A stretch of DNA of 64,000 nt from Treponema porcinum (lineage in GTDB: Bacteria > Spirochaetota > Spirochaetia > Treponematales > Treponemataceae), in contig NZ_FUWG01000002.1 of NCBI RefSeq assembly GCF_900167145.1, forward strand, positions 310,001 through 374,000. Direction: 5' to 3'. A program made the translations under genes and the position numbers. Below are positions 34,892-42,995 of this stretch, piece by piece. Position 1 is the first letter of the stretch. Each line of letters opens with the position of its first letter. The notes below the pieces were generated by a model. It was not told the DNA's origin. It saw only the letters and a list, made by a program, of their open reading frames with translations, and did not search any database.

Positions 34892-34992
34892 CAGGTAATT
34901 TTAGAAGTTCCCTGTAAATGATTCTTTTGGGAAAAGAATTATATTCTCAGTATTTTGTCTGTGTATTTGAAAATTCTTCTGCTGGTTATTTT

Positions 34993-36282
34993 TTAAGGTT
35001 GAGAACTTATTTTAATCATAAATTCTATAAGATTGGCGGCTAAATCGCCGTTTTGCAGAAGGGAACGTGAGAAATCTTTAAAGCAGGGGCGAAGTTCTGC
35101 GTAGGAAAGCAGGAAATTTGTTATGGCGGAATTAAGGTTTCCCTGTGCGCCGTTGTAGGTGAGCCAGCAGGCTTCTGTTTTTTCAAAAAGTTCCGGCGGA
35201 AAATGAGGGCGCATTCTGTCAAGAAGAGCCTGTACTTTTACAAGCTGGTAGTCGTCGCTCTGCGGATAGGCATTCCAGATGAACGGAACTCCGCACAGGC
35301 AAGCGCGGCTAAGGCTGTCTTCTCCGCGGATAAAAAGAAGTGGCGTTTTGCACATAAGCGCGTCCCAGTCTGTTTGCGGAAGGAACGGAAGTTCTGTAAG
35401 TTTGAATATCGGTTTTTCGGACGGACTTTTTTCTTCTCGGGCGCTTTTGTACGCGCTTTTAAATGAATCAAATCCTGCGCCTTGCGCAAGCAGGACTTTT
35501 ACGGGACAGCCGGCGTTTTTGGAGAACGTCTGAATGGCGTTTATTACTGGAGTGTGGTTTTGCGGATAGCTGAAAAATAATATGTTGAACGATGGTTCTT
35601 GCGGGGTTTTAGGGGTGTCCCCTAGGAGAGGGGGTAGCGGACAAGCAAAGGAGCGGAGCGGATTGCTTGGGAGCGAGGGGCAGGCGCCCCCTTTATCCGG
35701 CTGTAAGGATTTTAAAAACTGTCTGTCAAGGATGAGTCCACCTGTTTTGGGGGTGAAACCGGGCATAAAGTTGACTTTCTGGACTCGTGCGCTTCTGGTG
35801 AGTGATTTCAGACAGTGGAAAGTTTCGGCGTAAGTTTCGGCGGTGAGGTAGTCGAGCATAATTATTCGGGCGATGTTCGGGATTTTTATGTTGAAAAGAA
35901 GATGGTCCAGCCATTCAGGGCGGCCGCACTGGAAACATTCGATTATGAGGTGCGGCGGATTTTTAGTGAAGGCGCTGAGGCAGGCGTCGGAGGCGTTCCA
36001 GTTGAAGATTTGCCAGCCGTTGAAAAACTGTTCGTCCGCGCCGGGATTTATGCCCGGTGAAAGAAGCGAAAATGCGCGGAGATTGTCCGTAATTATCCGG
36101 AGCGAGATGTTGGGGAAATCGGAGAGCGAGCGAGAAAGACGGAATACTACGCCGATGTCGCCGAAATTGTCGACTACTTTGCAAAGGATTGTGACGTCCA
36201 GAAAGGGCGCGGAAATTCCAGACTGTTCTGGTTTTTGCGAACGGGTTGTTTCTTTTGGATTTACGGCACTTGTTTTTTCCAT
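34993..36282 (-). CDS. earP: EF-P arginine rhamnosyltransferase EarP, with in-frame repeat insertion
   Basis: Transfers rhamnose from dTDP-rhamnose to the tip Arg of EF-P. The 429-residue GT-B protein shows the family active-site loop CKVVDNFGDIGVVFRL near residues 34-49 (conserved Asp residues), RIIMLDYLTAE in the middle, and the nucleotide-sugar site LFIRGEDSLSRACLCGVPFIWNAYPQSDD near the C-terminus. A Pro/Leu/Cys-rich stretch of about 35 residues (GGACPSLPSNPLRSF and following) is encoded by a palindromic repeat at about 35603-35697 and is foreign in composition. The frame opens at 36435; I use the ATG at 36282, with TACAAT ending 6 bases before it. The pairing with Arg-type efp confirms the role. 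Confidence 0.9.
   Translation of the reverse strand: MEKTSAVNPKETTRSQKPEQSGISAPFLDVTILCKVVDNFGDIGVVFRLSRSLSDFPNISLRIITDNLRAFSLLSPGINPGADEQFFNGWQIFNWNASDACLSAFTKNPPHLIIECFQCGRPEWLDHLLFNIKIPNIARIIMLDYLTAETYAETFHCLKSLTRSARVQKVNFMPGFTPKTGGLILDRQFLKSLQPDKGGACPSLPSNPLRSFACPLPPLLGDTPKTPQEPSFNILFFSYPQNHTPVINAIQTFSKNAGCPVKVLLAQGAGFDSFKSAYKSAREEKSPSEKPIFKLTELPFLPQTDWDALMCKTPLLFIRGEDSLSRACLCGVPFIWNAYPQSDDYQLVKVQALLDRMRPHFPPELFEKTEACWLTYNGAQGNLNSAITNFLLSYAELRPCFKDFSRSLLQNGDLAANLIEFMIKISSQP
35603..35697. repeat. GC-rich palindromic repeat inside earP
   Basis: The plus strand starts with GGGGTTTTAGGGGTGTCCCC at 35603, followed by a TAGGAGAGGGGGTAG block, an AAGCAA/TTGCTT pairing and an AGGGGC/GCCCCCT hairpin. 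The first part matches 57504-57544. It keeps the earP frame open. Confidence 0.7.
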
Positions 36283-36288
36283 ATGGTT

Positions 36289-36294
36289 ATTGTA
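36289..36294 (-). promoter_or_regulatory. Possible -10 box of earP
   Basis: Minus-strand TACAAT (36289-36294) ends 6 bases before the ATG at 36282. The -35 region is poor, so this is weaker than the other cases. Confidence 0.4.
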
Positions 36295-36413
36295 CGAAAA
36301 GTGCGGATTTTGTGGAAGACGGCGCGCACTTTGTGCTGCGGGCGTGTAACGTTTGATGCGGACGTTCGTTCTTTTTATGATGCGGAGCGGGGGCATAGAG
36401 ACTTTGTGTGCGT

Positions 36414-36442
36414 TTGCATTATAATGATAATACACATATACT
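36414..36442 (+). promoter_or_regulatory. Promoter of the exported phosphatase gene
   Basis: TTGCAT (36414-36419), 17 bases, TATACT (36437-36442), giving a leader of about 35 bases with AGGAG. Confidence 0.6.
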
Positions 36443-36483
36443 TAAATTCAAAGTTAACACTGAAAAAACAGGAGATTTACATT

Positions 36484-37722
36484 ATGAAAAAAAATATTTC
36501 GTTTGTGTGTGCGGCGGGGCTATTGCTTTGTTCGTTCGGTGCGTTTGCAAAAAGCAAAAAGCCGAGCGCGCCGTACGTTATTGAAGAATTTGCGCCGGAC
36601 AAGGTAAACCGGCAGCTTGGATATCAGCTTACTGGTGACGGAAGTACTGTTGTATTTGTGTTTGATGCTGGTGCATACGGCATAAAAGTGCCTAAAAAGG
36701 TGTATGTTGAAGGTTCTTTTAACGGATGGGCAAAAGGAACGAGTGCTGACTGGCAGCTTGAACCGTATAAAGGAAATATCTGGACGCTTACGTGCGATGC
36801 GGAAGATGTAAAAGTTCCTGGAAATTCCGGATTTCCGGAGTTTAAGTTCTATGTTGTGGCAGATGTTGAGTATGTAACTACAGTCTGCGGAAAGGAAGTG
36901 ACGCGTACGCGGCAGGAAAAAATGGAACCAGCAGCTGTTTCGCGAATTCCAGGTTTTCAGATGGCAACTAACAATTTGATTTTGTTTCCGGGCGATGATC
37001 CTGCCGTTGTGGTAGAGAACGTGAAGGTTTCCGAAAGGGTAAAAAAACTTAAGGAATTTGACCTTTCAAAGCCGGAAGACTGTGCGACGATTTCCAATGT
37101 GCGCGTTGTTCCGGGAACTTCAAAACTTATTCGCGGTTATCATCCGTATAAGATTTCTCGCGCTAATTTCAATACGGAAAAAACGCGCCTTGAGCTTGTA
37201 AACAAGGCGATTGAAGATAACGGAGTTCAGTCGATTATCACGCTTTCCGGTAACGAGCAGATTATTTCCGGCAAGGAAACGATTTCTTCTTATATCCAGA
37301 ACATAAATTATTCGGGAAATCATCTGTTTATAGATACGTCGTATAACACGGTTTACTATAATTCAACAGGCTCTGATTTTGGAAAACTGATGGCGGACAT
37401 TATTTCGTTCATCAATACGCATCCTGGTCCGTATTACATTCACTGCCGGCTTGGAACTGACAGAACGGGCGTTACGTCCGCCGTGCTTGCCGCACTGTGC
37501 GGTGCTTCCTGGGATGAAATCCGTGCTGACTATCAGAAAACAAATGCGATGGGGATTAAGGAATTCCGCGACTACAGGCTTTTGCAGTATTCGTTTGAAA
37601 AAATGCTCGGAAAGCCGATGGATGAAGTTCAAAATCTTCAGAAAGAACTGGGAAATTATTTCATAGAGCGCAAATTCGTTACTCAGGCGGATTTAGATAC
37701 GCTTGTTTCACGGTTGAAGTAA
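36484..37722 (+). CDS. Exported protein with glycogen-binding-like and tyrosine-phosphatase domains
   Basis: The 412-residue protein starts with a signal peptide (MKKNISFVCAAGLLLCSFGAFA) after AGGAG; the longer open frame from 36235 is ignored. Residues about 55-165 contain an immunoglobulin-like E-set with the CBM48/glycogen-binding signature KKVYVEGSFNGWAKG. Residues about 215-412 form a cysteine phosphatase domain whose P-loop is HCRLGTDRTG (His320, Cys321, Arg327), the Cys-x5-Arg active site; the RTG ending is common in tyrosine and phosphoinositide phosphatases. A carbohydrate-binding module joined to a phosphatase recalls eukaryotic glucan phosphatases such as laforin, but here the protein is predicted to act in the periplasm or outside. 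The substrate is unknown. Confidence 0.8.
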   Translation: MKKNISFVCAAGLLLCSFGAFAKSKKPSAPYVIEEFAPDKVNRQLGYQLTGDGSTVVFVFDAGAYGIKVPKKVYVEGSFNGWAKGTSADWQLEPYKGNIWTLTCDAEDVKVPGNSGFPEFKFYVVADVEYVTTVCGKEVTRTRQEKMEPAAVSRIPGFQMATNNLILFPGDDPAVVVENVKVSERVKKLKEFDLSKPEDCATISNVRVVPGTSKLIRGYHPYKISRANFNTEKTRLELVNKAIEDNGVQSIITLSGNEQIISGKETISSYIQNINYSGNHLFIDTSYNTVYYNSTGSDFGKLMADIISFINTHPGPYYIHCRLGTDRTGVTSAVLAALCGASWDEIRADYQKTNAMGIKEFRDYRLLQYSFEKMLGKPMDEVQNLQKELGNYFIERKFVTQADLDTLVSRLK

Positions 37723-39258
37723 AAAATCATTCCGCCTGCACGCCCTATTCAGTATTGAAACAAGTTCGGGATATTCTTTTTTAAGTTTTGCCGGACTTGT
37801 TTCTACAAGATGTTCAAGTTCGGTGTGGAAAAGGCGGTCTTTTGCAGAAACCGGCATATAATACACCGTACTCTGCGTGTAGAAATGTTCGATGCATCCC
37901 TTTGGCAGAATATATACGCGTGCGCTTTCCATTGCCGCCAGAATAATGTTCGTAAGGTTTATAATCTGCGGAACGGTGGCGGCAAGCGGAACAGGCAGAA
38001 TGTCAGCCAGTTTTTCCCTTAAAGTAACAATGCCCATAAGAACGACTGTTTTAAAAGTGTCTAGCCCTTCCGGCTTTTCGTACTTGTCGTACAGTGCCTT
38101 TATTTTTTCCACAAGCATATCTATGTCCGCAGAAAGACTGTAGTCAATTTTGTACAGGTGATTTCCGATTGCGGTAAGGAACAGTTCAAGGCGGCAGATG
38201 AGTTTTTCAAGCGTTATCGGGGCGGCAAGTTCCTTGCGCGAAAAAAGCAGGCGGTAGAACGGCATCTGCTTTTCCTGCTGTTTTTCAAGCCAGGAAGCAG
38301 GACGGTCGTCATTGCATACAACGTCGCGGAGCTTTCCGCAGAAAAGTGCGTCCAAATCGGTGATAATGCGTCCGTCCGTGCCGAGAAGGGAACAGACGGT
38401 AAAAAATACGCCGAGTTCGTCCTTTCCGCCTACGTCGATAATTCCTGTTCCAGCAGAACCTGAGCGGTCGTCTATGCAGCAAAGAAGGTGCGAGAACATC
38501 TGCTGGTCGGTGTAGCCTTCTACGAAAATCTGATTATCGGAAAAGAAGAACTGCTTGTGGTAGGTGTTGAAGCGGGGCAGGAAACGGCGGAACAGAGCTT
38601 CGTCTTCTTCGCTTAGAAAATCTATTGAAGTGGGAACGTTGTTTATGTGGCATACGATTACGCCTGTAAGATCTTCGGCGCGGCGAAGGTCGATGAAGTA
38701 CGGAGAATGCGTTATAAGAAAGAAAATGCGCTCCGGTTCTTTTTCCGCAACAGAGCGGATTTCGTTCATAAAAAACTGCTGGAACTGAGGGTGAAGGTGA
38801 AGTTCCGGCTCGTCAAGGATAAGACAGCCTTTTTTTATGCTGTACAGCGCAATGAGAAGGGTGATTATTTCTTTTAGTCCGTGACATTCGCCCTGCTTAA
38901 GACCGTATTCTACGCCGCGCGCCTTGTTTATGACGATAGGAACGAACATTCCGTCCGGCGTTTTTTCAAAACGGATTGATTTTCCGAACATATTTGAAAG
39001 CACGGATTCTATGCGCGTTCTGATGGATTCGTCCTCTTGCAGTATGGAAAGAAAATAATCCTGTTCCTTGCGGTCTGCGCGCAGAAAAAGGACTTTTTTT
39101 CCGTTTTCTTCAAACTGGCACGCAAGTTCTTCTGCAAGAAGCGTTTTTCCGGAGCCGTTCGGACCTACAATCAGATTGACCTGCGACCATTCGCTTTTTT
39201 TGAAAGCGCTTTTTCCCCACAAAAACGGGATTTTTGTCTTCGTTTCAATATGAATCAT
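37708..39258 (-). CDS. OLD-like ATPase with TOPRIM domain
   Basis: The 516-residue protein has an N-terminal ABC-type ATPase of the AAA_15/OLD kind: Walker A VGPNGSGKT near residues 32-40, a signature-like region before ITLLIALYSIKKGC, Walker B LILDEPELHLHPQ near 147-159, and a switch His in FLITHSPYF. A TOPRIM-like domain follows with the acidic motifs FVEGYTDQQMF near 243 and IITDLDAL near 293. OLD proteins are ATP-dependent nucleases, several of which act in phage defence. It starts 18 bases after ppk and GGAG precedes its ATG, so it is probably the last gene of the ppx-ppk transcript. Its 3' end overlaps the convergent phosphatase gene by 15 bases. Confidence 0.8.
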   Translation of the reverse strand: MIHIETKTKIPFLWGKSAFKKSEWSQVNLIVGPNGSGKTLLAEELACQFEENGKKVLFLRADRKEQDYFLSILQEDESIRTRIESVLSNMFGKSIRFEKTPDGMFVPIVINKARGVEYGLKQGECHGLKEIITLLIALYSIKKGCLILDEPELHLHPQFQQFFMNEIRSVAEKEPERIFFLITHSPYFIDLRRAEDLTGVIVCHINNVPTSIDFLSEEDEALFRRFLPRFNTYHKQFFFSDNQIFVEGYTDQQMFSHLLCCIDDRSGSAGTGIIDVGGKDELGVFFTVCSLLGTDGRIITDLDALFCGKLRDVVCNDDRPASWLEKQQEKQMPFYRLLFSRKELAAPITLEKLICRLELFLTAIGNHLYKIDYSLSADIDMLVEKIKALYDKYEKPEGLDTFKTVVLMGIVTLREKLADILPVPLAATVPQIINLTNIILAAMESARVYILPKGCIEHFYTQSTVYYMPVSAKDRLFHTELEHLVETSPAKLKKEYPELVSILNRACRRNDFLLQP

Positions 39259-39276
39259 AGTTCGGCTCCGTACGAA

Positions 39277-41400
39277 TTAGTTTTTTCTCCGCACTTCAAA
39301 ATCTATTTTCGGTGTTTTTGCAGACGATTCGGCGCGCCTTCTGTATTTTTTATACAGGATTTCCTGTGCGCGCATTTCTTTTTCGTCTTTTTTACGTTCT
39401 ACCGGCTGCCATATTCCGTTTTCGGAAAGATACTGGGCATTCGTGTTGTCTTCAAAATACGTAGAAAGAATGCCCTGAACTTCCTTAAATGCGTTTCTGT
39501 CAAGGACAGGGAACATAAGTTCGATGCGCCGGTCAAGGTTTCGGCTCATCCAGTCTGCGCTTGAAAGGTACAGTTCCGGCGAACCACTGTTCTGGAAGTA
39601 GAAAATGCGCGAATGTTCAAGATAGCGATCCACAATCGAAACGACTTTTATGTTTTCGCTAAGATCCTTTACGCCCGGAACGAGCATACATATTCCGCGT
39701 ATGTTCAGCATAACCTTAACGCCTGCCTGACTTGCTTTGTAGAGTGCCTCTATTACTTCCTGATGAGTAAGGCTGTTCATTTTTGCCATAATAAGTCCCG
39801 GATGTTCCGGGTCGCTCCGGTCAATTTCCCGCTGAATCATTGCAAGAAGCCGCGTTTTTAGCGTGACAGGCGCCATTCCCAGCTGCTTCATATTTTGAAG
39901 CGTTGAATAGCCTGTTACAAGATTAAAAAACTGCGTTGCATCGTTCACTATTTCGTAGTTTGAGGTAAAAAGCGAAAGGTCAGAATACAGGCGCGCTGTC
40001 TTAGGGTTATAGTTTCCGGTTGCAAGATGTGCATATCGTCTTATAGTGTCGCTTTCGCGGCGCATAACCATAAGGATTTTTGCGTGGACTTTAAGGTTTA
40101 CAAGTCCGTAGATTACGGTAACACCGGCATTTTCAAGTTCATTTGCCCAGGCGATGTTCCGTTCTTCGTCAAATCGCGCCTTGAGTTCAACAAGCACGAT
40201 GACCTGCTTTCCGTTACGTGCGGCGCGTTCAAGTGCGCTGATAATCGGCGAGTCGCGTCCTGTACGGTAAAGCGTCATTTTGATTGCAAGGACATCCTTG
40301 TCGTCCGCCGCATCGGAGATGAATTTTATTACAGGGTCATACGATTCGTACGGAACGTGCAGCAGGACGTCGTGCTGTTTGAGAATGTCCCAGTACGGTT
40401 CATCCTGCGGCAAATCTGCCGGGTAAAAATGCTTCCATTCCGGAAAACTCATTTTTGCCCCTTCGTCAGTATTTCGCAGTTCCATCAGCACGGACGGGTC
40501 TATTAAATCTTCTACAAGGTATACGTCCTCATCTTTAAGTTCCAGCTTTTCCATTAGGAATTTCATAATGGTCTGGCTTGTGCTGTTGCACGTCATACGG
40601 ACGGCAAAAGATGATTTTCTCTGCACAAGGATTTTTTCCATTTCGTGAATGAAATTCCTTCCGGACTCTTCGTCTACGGCAAAATCAGCGTCACGTGCAA
40701 CTTTTAAAATCATCGTTTCGTCTACAGCAAAGCCAGGGAAAAGCTGCGTTCCGTACTGGGTGATTATTTCTTCTGTCAGAGCAAACTGTTTTTTTCCTTT
40801 TTCGGACGGTAGCCATACAACTTGCGGAATGCAGGATGGAATCTGCACTAGCGAAATGCGAGGACTTTCTTCACCGCCTTTTAATTCCTGATTTGCGTTT
40901 CTTATTCCTGAAATCGGTTTTAGGAGGAATGCCGCATAAAGCGCAAGGTTATTGATGTTCGGGAAAATTTCTGTGTCTGTGCGGAGCGGCGTAAGGAGAG
41001 GAAAAATTTCGTTGCGAAATAAATTCTGCGCGTAGTCATTCTGCTGGTCGGAAAAATCGTCCGGTTTTACGTATACAAGATTTTTTGCCGCAAGAGCCGG
41101 GAGAATATCGTTTTTAAGGCAGTCGTGCTGGGCGCGTATTACCTGATGGGCGCGTGCAGAAATCTGATGAAGTACCATTTCTGGCGTAAGTCCTGAAATG
41201 TCTACTGCGTCAGGAGATTCTGCCATCATCCGCTTTACAGAAGCAACGCGTACCTGAAAAAATTCATCAAAATTGCTCGTAACGATAGAAAGAAACTGAA
41301 GGCGCTCCATCAAAGGCAGTTCTTTTCTAAGTCCCTGATGAAGAACGCGTGCATTAAATTCAATCCAGGAAAGTTCGCGGTTAAAAAAACGTGGTTCCAT
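39277..41400 (-). CDS. ppk: Polyphosphate kinase 1
   Basis: Makes inorganic polyphosphate from ATP. The 707-residue protein has the N-terminal PPK domain (RFFNRELSWIEFNARVLHQG), the head domain, and two phospholipase D-like C-terminal domains. The phosphorylated-histidine region is RRYAHLATGNYNPKTARLYSD near residue 440, and the second catalytic His lies in DRYLEHSRIFYF near 600. The length and order match family members. GGAGG sits 9 bases before the ATG. It lies 33 bases after ppx, its metabolic counterpart, and 18 bases before the OLD-like gene, all on the minus strand. Confidence 0.96.
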   Translation of the reverse strand: MEPRFFNRELSWIEFNARVLHQGLRKELPLMERLQFLSIVTSNFDEFFQVRVASVKRMMAESPDAVDISGLTPEMVLHQISARAHQVIRAQHDCLKNDILPALAAKNLVYVKPDDFSDQQNDYAQNLFRNEIFPLLTPLRTDTEIFPNINNLALYAAFLLKPISGIRNANQELKGGEESPRISLVQIPSCIPQVVWLPSEKGKKQFALTEEIITQYGTQLFPGFAVDETMILKVARDADFAVDEESGRNFIHEMEKILVQRKSSFAVRMTCNSTSQTIMKFLMEKLELKDEDVYLVEDLIDPSVLMELRNTDEGAKMSFPEWKHFYPADLPQDEPYWDILKQHDVLLHVPYESYDPVIKFISDAADDKDVLAIKMTLYRTGRDSPIISALERAARNGKQVIVLVELKARFDEERNIAWANELENAGVTVIYGLVNLKVHAKILMVMRRESDTIRRYAHLATGNYNPKTARLYSDLSLFTSNYEIVNDATQFFNLVTGYSTLQNMKQLGMAPVTLKTRLLAMIQREIDRSDPEHPGLIMAKMNSLTHQEVIEALYKASQAGVKVMLNIRGICMLVPGVKDLSENIKVVSIVDRYLEHSRIFYFQNSGSPELYLSSADWMSRNLDRRIELMFPVLDRNAFKEVQGILSTYFEDNTNAQYLSENGIWQPVERKKDEKEMRAQEILYKKYRRRAESSAKTPKIDFEVRRKN

Positions 41401-41433
41401 TCTCTTTCTACCTCCAGCCGGTGTGCTAATATA

Positions 41434-42963
41434 TTATACAAGAATAAGTTTATAGCCGAAAACAGACTCAAACAAATCTCCCTTTTCCGAAAGGGCAACC
41501 TGCTCCAGGGCAACGTTCTTGCTTCCCTTTGTCCTGATTATCATCGAGTCTTTCTGCTGCCTGAGCGTAAAGTCGGAGAATGATTTTCCGTGACTTCTGT
41601 CAAGCGCGTCTGCAATGCGGAGAATTGCCGTCAGTTTTAAGATAGTCATTCTGTCGCTGCGTGCAAGAATCTGGAACTGCTCATTGTCCTGCGGCTGCTG
41701 TCTTCCGCGGTGATAGCGTGCAATTGTAGCCAGAATGACATTTTCCGTGTGCGTAATTCCAAAAATCTCTGAGTGACGGATAATGTATTCTGAATGAAGG
41801 TTATGCTCGTCCATACGGATAAAAATTCCAATATCGTGCAGGATGGCAGAAACTTCAAGCAGAAGAAGCGTGCGTTCGTCAAGGGAAATTTCATTTTTCA
41901 GGTGATTGTAAAATTTTACGCAGTATTCGCGGACTCGTTCGGCATGCTTTTCGTCACCGTGATATTTTCTTAGCAGACTCATCGCAGACGCTTTTATCTG
42001 CTGGTGGAATTCTGCCTTAAGTTCTTCGCCCGGCGTTTCGCGCTTGCTTATAATCAGTCCGTCACGGATGTTTGTTTCCGGCACGATGATTGTATGAACT
42101 TTTGTGTAGTGGACGAACATTTTGTAAATCAAAAGACTTACGTGAAGCGTCTGCGCGTCATTATACGATATTTTAAAGCGCGCCACACATTCGTCGATTG
42201 AATATTCCTGAAGTTCGTCAACAAAATTTTCAAAATCTTCGCGGTCAATAGACCACAGGAATGTTGAAATCGGCTTTCCGGCGTTTATTGCCGCAAGCGT
42301 TGCGTCTGCGCCTACGGCGATAAACTGTTTTACCTGCGATATGTTCAGCTCGCTTTCAAGAGAGCCTTTCGTGTTGTTCGTGTATTCTTCAAGATAACGC
42401 TGAATGTCGGCAAGGGATTCCGACTGGCTTCGCATTTTTGCTTCAAGACGCACGGTTCCAAGTCTGAAACTGTGCGCACCCGCCATTTTGCCTTTTTTCA
42501 TCAGCATCATTTCGGTAGAACCGCCGCCTACTTCAAGAATAACGGTGTCTTCCGAGCGCAGTTTTGCGTCCTCTTCATTAAGCCGGTCGGCAACGGCAAG
42601 ATACATCAGCCGGTTTTCCTCAATGCCGTCTATGACTTTAATTCTAAAGCCTGTTGCAATGAGGATTTTATCCATTACAGGGTCTTTGTTTTTTGATTCG
42701 CGGAATGCGCTTGTTGCAATGATTGTCGTCTGTTCCGGCGTAATTCCCCAACCTGCAAGCTGCTCTTTATAATGAAGAAGAATATTCAGGCACTGAGACT
42801 GTGTTTCCCGGCTGATAACTCCTGCCGTAAATACGTCACGTCCTAGAGAAACCGGCATTTCAGCCCTATCGAGGATATTTCGTTTTTTGTCAGCGGTAAA
42901 CTCAGCGACAAGCAGGCGTACACCTGTTGAGCCGATTTCAATGACTGCTTCTGGTGTTGCCAT
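41434..42963 (-). CDS. Exopolyphosphatase / pppGpp phosphatase with HD domain
   Basis: The 509-residue protein belongs to the Ppx/GppA group. The ASKHA ATPase-like core opens with VIEIGSTGVRLLVAEF, where a Ser-Thr-Gly replaces the more usual Gly-Ser-Asn, and continues with TSAFRESKNKD near residue 110 and ILEVGGGSTEMMLMKKG near 150. The C-terminal HD domain (ILHDIGIFIRMDEHNLHSEYIIRHSE near 390) is the helical domain found in longer Ppx/GppA proteins. It degrades polyphosphate or removes a phosphate from pppGpp. The open frame starts at 43023; GGGAG places the start at 42963. Ppk follows in the same operon, so polyphosphate synthesis and turnover are coupled. Confidence 0.92.
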   Translation of the reverse strand: MATPEAVIEIGSTGVRLLVAEFTADKKRNILDRAEMPVSLGRDVFTAGVISRETQSQCLNILLHYKEQLAGWGITPEQTTIIATSAFRESKNKDPVMDKILIATGFRIKVIDGIEENRLMYLAVADRLNEEDAKLRSEDTVILEVGGGSTEMMLMKKGKMAGAHSFRLGTVRLEAKMRSQSESLADIQRYLEEYTNNTKGSLESELNISQVKQFIAVGADATLAAINAGKPISTFLWSIDREDFENFVDELQEYSIDECVARFKISYNDAQTLHVSLLIYKMFVHYTKVHTIIVPETNIRDGLIISKRETPGEELKAEFHQQIKASAMSLLRKYHGDEKHAERVREYCVKFYNHLKNEISLDERTLLLLEVSAILHDIGIFIRMDEHNLHSEYIIRHSEIFGITHTENVILATIARYHRGRQQPQDNEQFQILARSDRMTILKLTAILRIADALDRSHGKSFSDFTLRQQKDSMIIRTKGSKNVALEQVALSEKGDLFESVFGYKLILV

Positions 42964-42995
42964 TCTCGCACTCCCATTGTGAATTGCGGTAACCG

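Noticed and set aside
37708..39258. Gabija defence system (GajA with a UvrD-like GajB)
   Set aside because: The UvrD-type helicase of this window is 19 kb away, is membrane-anchored and has extra domains; the OLD-like gene sits in the ppk operon instead.
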